Shown here one piece after another: positions 5,402-9,932 of a stretch of DNA of 9,932 nt. The notes under the pieces are model-generated. The model made no database searches. It worked only from the letters and a program-made list of their open reading frames with translations, and had not been told where the DNA came from. The position numbers and the translations under genes were made by a program. The first letter of the stretch is position 1. Each line of letters opens with the position of its first letter. This DNA comes from an uncultured Veillonellaceae bacterium (GTDB lineage: Bacteria > Bacillota > Negativicutes > Veillonellales > Dialisteraceae): assembly GCA_958439155.1 (NCBI GenBank), contig CAUBUJ010000056.1, positions 1 through 9,932 on the forward strand, read 5' to 3'.

Positions 5402-6283
5402 TCAGATGGTGCAGATTTTGGGAAACAGTTTGGAACTGATGGCGGAATAGAAGTCCTGCCCGGCAAAGCGGATGAATCCGATGGGATTCTCTTTGCCCCG
5501 GATATGGATTTCTTCCTGCTTCCGGATATTGTATTCCCCGTTTCCATCGAGGGATACGTGAAGCTTCCTCTCCCGCTCAGGGAGCTGGATCGTGATTTCA
5601 TCGCTGTGGGACAGGACGAGAGAGAAGTTCTGGATCATATGGGGGCAGATCGGGACGAGGAGGATATTCTTCGCATCCCCTGGAAGAATGGGCCCGCCGC
5701 AGGACAGGGCGTAGCTCGTAGAGCCGGTGGGCGTGGAAATGACGAGGCCGTCAGCGGGATACTGCTGGAAGAAGCGGTCATTGATGCGGAGCCGGAGGCG
5801 GCACATTTTCCCGATCTTGTCATGGCCTACCACGATATCGTTTAAGACATCGGGCAGCGCCGTTTCGCTCCCGTCTTCATGGCGGATGAAGGAGGTCAGG
5901 AAGAGGCGGCGCTCCACCTGGTACCGTCCGTACCGGAGATCGCGGAAGCGCTCTTTCATATGGGACGGTGAAATGGAATTGAGAAAGCCCAGATCGCCCA
6001 GATGGACGCCGGCGAGAAGGATCGGATACTGGGCCATCTCCCGCGCCGCCTGGAGGAAGGTGCCGTCGCCGCCGATGGACAGGCCGATCTCTGTATGGGT
6101 GCCGAGCCACTTTCTGTCTTTATAATGATCCCCGTCCAGGAAGATATGATGGGCTTCAAAAGAAGGCCTTGCTTCGTGGGGCAGGTAATAATGAATCCCC
6201 TCTTCTTCGAGAGCAGGGGACATCTTCTTGAAAAAGGAAAACATTTCCGGTTTCCCTGTATTGGGAAATAACGCAGCGTTCAT
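5402..6283 (-). CDS. nadK: NAD kinase
   Basis: NadK phosphorylates NAD to NADP in the cytoplasm, using ATP or polyphosphate depending on the family member. The chosen start gives 293 residues, a normal length. The diagnostic GGDGTFL is at 71-77, LNDIVV at about 147-152 (the NE/ND motif), and DGLVISTPTGSTSYALS at 178-194, with SLDGN near the C-terminus. Two ATGs compete. The one at 6292 forms an ATGA overlap with the tlyA stop but has AAAGG touching it. The one at 6283 has AAAGGA eight bases upstream and is preferred. Translation is probably coupled to tlyA. The order tlyA-nadK-argR-recN is typical of Bacillota. Confidence 0.95.
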   Translation of the reverse strand: MNAALFPNTGKPEMFSFFKKMSPALEEEGIHYYLPHEARPSFEAHHIFLDGDHYKDRKWLGTHTEIGLSIGGDGTFLQAAREMAQYPILLAGVHLGDLGFLNSISPSHMKERFRDLRYGRYQVERRLFLTSFIRHEDGSETALPDVLNDIVVGHDKIGKMCRLRLRINDRFFQQYPADGLVISTPTGSTSYALSCGGPILPGDAKNILLVPICPHMIQNFSLVLSHSDEITIQLPERERKLHVSLDGNGEYNIRKQEEIHIRGKENPIGFIRFAGQDFYSAISSKLFPKICTI

Positions 6284-6288
6284 AGCCG

Positions 6289-7125
6289 TCATCCTTTCAA
6301 AGCTGTATGCGCTTCTGCGACGAGGCGGCGCACCGCGGTCTCGTCCGGGCAGAGCGCCCCTTCATAGCCTTCCGGAATCCACCGGAGAAGCGCCAGAAAT
6401 TCTATATTTCCTGAGCCGCCCTTGATGGGGGACCAGGTCACGCCGGACGTGAGGAATCCTTCTTCTGCTGATTTTCTAAGGACGTCCATAATCACTTCTT
6501 CATGGACTTTGGGATCGCGCACAATGCCGCCCTTCCCTACCTTTTCCCGGCCTGCTTCGAACTGGGGTTTGATGAGAATGGCCATCCACCCGTCTTTTTT
6601 CAAAATCTCCCGTGCTGCCGGCATGATTTTCAAAACGGAAATGAAGGAAATATCGGTGGCGATGAGGTCCACCTGTTCTCCCAGAAGGGAGAGGGTCACA
6701 TCTTTGATATTCGTTTTTTCCATATTGATGACCTGCGGATTCTGGCGGAGCTTCCAGTCGAGCTGGTTGTACCCTACGTCGATGGCGTAGACTTTTTTCG
6801 CGCCGTGCTGGAGGGCGCAGTCGGTGAATCCCCCGGTGGAGGCGCCGATATCGGCCATGACCGCCCCTTCTACAGGAATGTGGAAGTACTGGATCGCTTT
6901 TTCCAGTTTATAGCCGCCCCGTCCCACATAGGGCATCACTTTCCCTTTGATGCGGAGATGGGCGTCGCAGGGAACTTTCGTCCCCGGTTTGTCCACAGGA
7001 AAATCATTGACCAGGATAATCCCTGCCATAATGTGGCGCTTCGCGTTTTCCCTGCTTTCGAACAATCCTTTTTCTACAAGAAGGACATCCAGTCTTTCTT
7101 TTTTTACTTTTTCTGTATGTGCCAT
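6289..7125 (-). CDS. tlyA: TlyA family rRNA 2'-O-methyltransferase
   Basis: TlyA proteins (often labelled hemolysin A) use S-adenosylmethionine to 2'-O-methylate ribosomal RNA; in mycobacteria this affects capreomycin sensitivity. The 278 residues are family-typical. An S4 RNA-binding domain spans about 9-70 (RLDVLLVEKGLFESRENAKR). The Rossmann methyltransferase domain has the SAM motif ADIGASTGGFTD at 91-102. The KDKE catalytic residues are visible as K73 (GGYK), D158 (ATDIS), K186 (LIKPQ) and E242 (NIEFL), a constant offset of four from the positions I recall for the mycobacterial protein. The start is ten bases after the ispA stop with an AGGGA site. The end overlaps the alternative nadK ATG by three bases. 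Confidence 0.95.
   Translation of the reverse strand: MAHTEKVKKERLDVLLVEKGLFESRENAKRHIMAGIILVNDFPVDKPGTKVPCDAHLRIKGKVMPYVGRGGYKLEKAIQYFHIPVEGAVMADIGASTGGFTDCALQHGAKKVYAIDVGYNQLDWKLRQNPQVINMEKTNIKDVTLSLLGEQVDLIATDISFISVLKIMPAAREILKKDGWMAILIKPQFEAGREKVGKGGIVRDPKVHEEVIMDVLRKSAEEGFLTSGVTWSPIKGGSGNIEFLALLRWIPEGYEGALCPDETAVRRLVAEAHTALKG
6292..6297 (-). promoter_or_regulatory. Ribosome binding site deciding the nadK start
   Basis: AAAGGA overlaps the end of tlyA. It is eight bases before ATG 6283 but directly against ATG 6292, so it favours 6283. Confidence 0.6.
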
Positions 7126-7135
7126 AATTTCCCTG

Positions 7136-8014
7136 TTACTTCGTCCGTTTTTCTATATAATCCGCCAGGTCCCGCAGGGTGCTTCCTGCCGCGCCGAGGC
7201 AGGCGATGCTCTCTTTCGCCGCTTTCCCTTCTGCGGCAGCGCAGGCCTTCGCCTTGTCCATGCCCATCAGGGTGAGGTAGGTCGCTTTCTTCATGACCAG
7301 GTCCTGCCCGGGGCGCTTTCCCATCTCTTCAAGGGATCCCACCGCGTCGAGAAGATCGTCGGTGATCTGGAAGAGCTGGCCCAGGTGGAGCCCATACTGG
7401 TGGAGGGCCTCTCTTTCTGTTTTGTCCGCCCCTGCCAGAAGGGCCGCCATATCCACCGGCGCGGAAAGAAGGCATCCAGTCTTGTACTTGTCCATACATT
7501 GGAGTTCTGCCAGGGAGAGCGCGTGGTTTTCCGCCTCTATATCCTGGGCCTGTCCCCCGACCATGCCGGAAGGCCCCGCGGCGCGGGCGAGAAGCGCTAT
7601 GACGCCGCACCGGAGATCGGGAGGAATCTCATCCATCGCCGACAGGATTTCAAAAGCCGCCGTGAGCAGCCCGTCCCCTGCCATGGTGGCCATGCCGGCG
7701 CCGTACACCATGTGGTTCGTGAGCCGTCCCCGGCGGTATTCATCATTGTCCATCTGGGGCAGGTCGTCGTGGATGAGGGAATAGGTGTGGACGCATTCGA
7801 TGGCGCACGCCGCATCCATGTACCGGCCCGATTCTATGCCGAGGGCATCCAGCGTGAGCAGGAACAGAATGGGACGGATCCGCTTTCCTCCCGCAAGGAG
7901 GCTGTAATTCATCGCCTCATACAATCTTCTGTGTTCAGGTATATCCTCGGTCAAAAGATGAGAAAGTCTCTGGTCGACCTCTCTCTTCTTCTGGGAAAGC
8001 ACCGCTTCTATCAT
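7136..8014 (-). CDS. ispA: Short-chain polyprenyl (farnesyl/geranyl) diphosphate synthase
   Basis: IspA-type enzymes condense isopentenyl diphosphate with allylic diphosphates to make geranyl and farnesyl diphosphate for quinone and cell-wall lipid carriers. The chosen start gives 292 residues. The first Asp-rich motif DDLPQMDND is at 83-91 and the second, DDLLD, at 219-223. LLAGGKRIRP lies near 40-49 and GQD...KKATY near 236-246. The short-chain form of the first motif (DDxxxxD) fits farnesyl rather than long-chain synthesis; exact product length cannot be read. An in-frame ATG at 8053 is rejected because GAGGAGG lies five bases before ATG 8014. It heads a unit with its own promoter. The xseA/xseB genes often found just before it are absent. 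Confidence 0.93.
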   Translation of the reverse strand: MIEAVLSQKKREVDQRLSHLLTEDIPEHRRLYEAMNYSLLAGGKRIRPILFLLTLDALGIESGRYMDAACAIECVHTYSLIHDDLPQMDNDEYRRGRLTNHMVYGAGMATMAGDGLLTAAFEILSAMDEIPPDLRCGVIALLARAAGPSGMVGGQAQDIEAENHALSLAELQCMDKYKTGCLLSAPVDMAALLAGADKTEREALHQYGLHLGQLFQITDDLLDAVGSLEEMGKRPGQDLVMKKATYLTLMGMDKAKACAAAEGKAAKESIACLGAAGSTLRDLADYIEKRTK

Positions 8015-8019
8015 CGCAG

Positions 8020-8026
8020 CCTCCTC
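8020..8026 (-). promoter_or_regulatory. Ribosome binding site fixing the ispA start
   Basis: GAGGAGG five bases before ATG 8014. The in-frame ATG at 8053 lies between this site and the -10 box and has no comparable site. Confidence 0.8.
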
Positions 8027-8058
8027 GATCACGCAGCAAAAGCCTGTCTTCAAACTTC

Positions 8059-8087
8059 ATTATACACGACAGGGCCTGCAGAATAAA
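8059..8087 (-). promoter_or_regulatory. Promoter of the ispA-tlyA-nadK-argR unit
   Basis: The minus strand shows a perfect TATAAT (8059-8064) with TTTATT (8082-8087) 17 bases upstream. The -35 is weak. Its place just after the nusB terminator supports the call. Confidence 0.6.
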
Positions 8088-8110
8088 GCGCATATTTATG
8101 CACAAAATAC

Positions 8111-8136
8111 AAAAAAGCGGGAAAAATCCCGCTTTT
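8111..8136 (-). terminator. Intrinsic terminator after nusB
   Basis: Stem GCGGGA/TCCCGC (8117-8122 with 8127-8132) is extended by flanking A/T pairs and followed by six T on the minus strand. A shorter T run on the other side could also stop plus-strand transcripts. It ends the efp-nusB unit 14 bases after the nusB stop. Confidence 0.9.
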
Positions 8137-8149
8137 CTTTTTCTTTCTA

Positions 8150-8572
8150 TCAGAGCTGATGCTCTTCCGCGATGGTATTGAGCACGCCGTTGATAAACCG
8201 GTAGGATGTATCCCCAGCGAAGATTTTGGCCATAATGACCGCTTCGTTGATGATGGTGCCTTTCTCCGGTTTCTCATCCCCAGGGAAAAGAAGCTCCGCC
8301 GCGGCGATGCGCAGAATATTGCGGTCCACCCCGTTCAGCTGGGAAAGCGACCATTTTCTGAGATGTTTCTGGATTTCCTCGTCGATCGCCGGGAGATTGT
8401 CTCTCACCCGCTGGATCAGGGATTCCGCAAAGGATAGATCTGTGCTTTTCAATTTATCCTTCTCTGTTACCGCCGCGTCAAGAGAGGCTTCCTCTGTTTC
8501 CGGATTGATATCCATGGAGTAGAGCACCTGCAGCGCATATCTCCGTGCCACCCGTCTCATGGCATATTTCAT
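8150..8572 (-). CDS. nusB: Transcription antitermination factor NusB
   Basis: NusB binds boxA RNA with NusE (S10) and supports antitermination of ribosomal RNA transcription. The protein has 140 residues, the usual size, and is all-helical. The arginine-rich N-terminus RRVARRYALQVLYSMD (6-21) matches the RNA-binding start of the family. VDRNILRIAAAELLF (82-96), INEAVIMAKIF (108-118) and FINGVLNTI (126-134) are conserved core helices. AAAGGGG (8579-8585) lies six bases before ATG 8572 and overlaps the stop of the upstream gene, 11 bases away. It is last in the efp unit, followed by a terminator. Confidence 0.95.
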   Translation of the reverse strand: MKYAMRRVARRYALQVLYSMDINPETEEASLDAAVTEKDKLKSTDLSFAESLIQRVRDNLPAIDEEIQKHLRKWSLSQLNGVDRNILRIAAAELLFPGDEKPEKGTIINEAVIMAKIFAGDTSYRFINGVLNTIAEEHQL

Positions 8573-8583
8573 GAAATACCCCT

Positions 8584-8931
8584 TTACTTTGTAATCCGAA
8601 CCACATCAATATTGACAGAACTGATCGTTTCCGCGCATTCCTTTTCGAGGAGGCGCCGCACCGCCTGCTGGAAGCGCTGCGCCGTCTCGTGGATGGGGGC
8701 GCCCTCCGTCATGGACACAGAGACGTCGATGGACAGGCCATAGCGGCCGCTGTGAATCATGATGCCCGGCACCCCTTTGCGGCGCCATACCTGGGAAATG
8801 CCGCTCACGAAGGACTGGAATCCTTCCGGCGCCACGATGGTGATCTCCGGAAAGGAAGCAGAGGCATAGACGATCTGATCTGTCACTTTCTCATAGAGAT
8901 CTTCCCGGCTCTGCCGTTCTTCTTCAGCCAT
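8584..8931 (-). CDS. Divergent Asp23/Gls24 (DUF322) family protein
   Basis: A 115-residue protein whose second half (about 65-112) fits the Asp23 pattern: LSIDVSVSM, then HETAQRFQQAVRRLLEKE, then SSVNIDVVRI. The first half is diverged and lacks the usual GVIRIA and VPGV signatures that its neighbour has. Asp23 proteins in Bacillota are abundant envelope-associated proteins linked to alkaline or cell-wall stress; the role here is inferred. It overlaps the preceding asp23-like gene by eight bases, which suggests translational coupling, with an AAGGG site about ten bases before the ATG. There is no signal peptide or membrane segment. No amaP-type membrane anchor gene is adjacent. Confidence 0.75.
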   Translation of the reverse strand: MAEEERQSREDLYEKVTDQIVYASASFPEITIVAPEGFQSFVSGISQVWRRKGVPGIMIHSGRYGLSIDVSVSMTEGAPIHETAQRFQQAVRRLLEKECAETISSVNIDVVRITK

Positions 8932-9298
8932 GTCCGTACCGCCCTTCCTGCCCGAAAATCATGCCTTCCACAAATACATTCACCGAAGACACGTGGAGTC
9001 CTGTCATGGAAGACAGCGTATCCCGCACCTTTTCCTGTACATGGAGGGCCACTTCCGGCACGCGCAGTCCATGAACAGCAAGAATGTACAGATCCACTTC
9101 CACCTGGTTGTCCCGGATAGAGATCCGCACCCCTTCCGCGTCGTCTCCGGCGATCATGGAAGGAATGGAGTGGTTGTACCGGCTGTTCATGGACGCCACG
9201 CCCGGCACGGAAAGGCAGGCCCGGCGGGCAATGGACGCCAGCACTTTGTCGGCGATGCGGATCACCCCGCCGGAACCGGCGATTTCAGCGACATCCAT
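8924..9298 (-). CDS. Asp23/Gls24 (DUF322) family protein
   Basis: A 124-residue protein covering the whole Asp23 domain: GGVIRIADKVLASIARRA at 10-27, VPGV at 31-34, VEVDLYILAVHGLRVPEV at 66-83, and SSVNVFVEGM at 104-113. The family is cytoplasmic and envelope-associated; in the efp-nusB neighbourhood of Bacillota an Asp23-type gene is common and its exact job is unclear. The start is 15 bases after the efp stop and has only a weak ribosome binding site, so translation may depend on coupling to efp. The end overlaps the next gene by eight bases. A second, diverged copy follows. Confidence 0.9.
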   Translation of the reverse strand: MDVAEIAGSGGVIRIADKVLASIARRACLSVPGVASMNSRYNHSIPSMIAGDDAEGVRISIRDNQVEVDLYILAVHGLRVPEVALHVQEKVRDTLSSMTGLHVSSVNVFVEGMIFGQEGRYGHG

Positions 9299-9313
9299 AG
9301 AGATCTCGCGTCA

Positions 9314-9871
9314 TTATGCGCGGGAAATGTACGCGCCTGTACGGGTATCGATGACCAGTACGTCCCCTTCGTTGATGAAGAGCGGTACTTTCACGACGTA
9401 GCCCGTTTCCATCTTTGCAGGCTTCACACCGCCAGTGGCGGTATCGCCGCGGATGCCCGGTTCGGTTTCCACCACTTTGAGTTCTACCGAGTTCGGAATA
9501 TCTACGCCGATGACGGTGCCGTTGAAGAAGAGAACGGTAATGTCCATGTTTTCTTTGATAAAGTTCAGCGCGTTGCCAAGCTGTTCCTTGGTGAGCATGA
9601 TCTGTTCAAAGGTTTCATTGTCCATGAAATAGTAGGAACCGTCTTCCCCGTAGAGGTACTGCATCGGTTTCCGTTCTACCTGGGCGGTAGGAACTTTTTC
9701 ACCGGCGTTGAAAGTACGTTCTACTACAGAACCGGTCTGCATGTTTTTCATCTTGGTCCGGACAAAAGCGGCGCCCTTGCCAGGTTTTACATGCTGGAAT
9801 TCAACCACCTGCCATACCATGCCGTCAAGCTCTACTGTAATGCCCGGGCGCAAATCATTGCTGGAAATCAT
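9314..9871 (-). CDS. efp: Translation elongation factor P
   Basis: EF-P binds the ribosome and relieves stalling at proline runs. The 185 residues are the standard length with the expected three-domain layout: a KOW-like domain (about 1-62) and two OB-fold domains. The tip of domain I reads HVKPGKGAAFVRTK with lysine at residue 32, the position modified by aminopentanol in Bacillus; no epmA/epmB-type gene is present in the window. The C-terminal signature GIRGDTATGGVKPAKMETG is intact and the protein ends in GAYISRA. AGGAGG (9879-9884) lies seven bases before the ATG. It is the first visible gene of its unit; upstream sequence is cut by the window edge. Confidence 0.98.
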   Translation of the reverse strand: MISSNDLRPGITVELDGMVWQVVEFQHVKPGKGAAFVRTKMKNMQTGSVVERTFNAGEKVPTAQVERKPMQYLYGEDGSYYFMDNETFEQIMLTKEQLGNALNFIKENMDITVLFFNGTVIGVDIPNSVELKVVETEPGIRGDTATGGVKPAKMETGYVVKVPLFINEGDVLVIDTRTGAYISRA

Positions 9872-9932
9872 CGTTCTTCCTCCTGTTTTATACTTGTAAA
9901 AATGTTTTGGGGAACTTCGTTAGAATCGAAAT

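Noticed and set aside
4877..5845. 322-codon plus-strand open frame across argR and nadK
   Set aside because: It runs antisense through the argR terminator and two well-supported genes; a codon-bias shadow.
6947..8086. 379-codon plus-strand open frame across tlyA and ispA
   Set aside because: Antisense to two conserved genes, with no protein-like features.
9887..9892. TATAAA as a -10 box for efp
   Set aside because: The start point would fall inside the ribosome binding site (9879-9884), and no -35 is visible; the real promoter is probably outside the window.

Overview
The window reads as a chromosomal piece of a Bacillota (Firmicutes) genome of moderate to slightly high GC, most likely a Negativicutes member such as Dialister or a relative. 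The clues are the gene set and order (efp, two Asp23-type genes, nusB, ispA, tlyA, nadK, argR, recN), an EF-P with its tip lysine at residue 32, strong AGGAGG-type ribosome binding sites, and sigma-A-like promoters. The genus is a guess from general knowledge; no search was run. All nine supported protein genes lie on the minus strand, so transcription runs from high to low coordinates.

The right two thirds (about 3058-9871) is compact housekeeping DNA. First comes efp - asp23-like - asp23-like - nusB, with gaps or overlaps of 15, -8 and 11 bases, closed by a clear intrinsic terminator at 8111-8136. A second unit, ispA - tlyA - nadK - argR, has its own promoter near 8059-8087 and ends in a terminator at 4869-4896. 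recN follows alone behind a promoter at 4817-4845. Functionally the set mixes translation (EF-P), envelope or stress proteins (Asp23 family), transcription antitermination (NusB), isoprenoid synthesis (IspA), rRNA methylation (TlyA), NADP supply (NadK), arginine control (ArgR) and DNA repair (RecN).

The left third (1-3057) is accessory in character. It holds one protein gene at 315-2018, an AAA-ATPase-like protein with a C-terminal PD-(D/E)XK nuclease domain (the PF09820/PF08011, DUF1703-type family). This gene is bracketed by two direct copies of a ~140-bp repeat (1-140 and 2762-2903). Around it are a ~160-bp inverted repeat that supplies the last 13 codons and the stop, a second ~150-bp repeat in two copies, a ~138-bp palindrome, four small CCGCC/GGCGG hairpins and several arrays of 7-base tandem repeats. 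The 1-kb gap between recN and this gene contains no convincing gene.

I do not see a complete new defence or regulatory system. The most interesting material is the repeat mosaic and its link to the ATPase/nuclease gene, followed by a leader hairpin motif shared by argR and recN.
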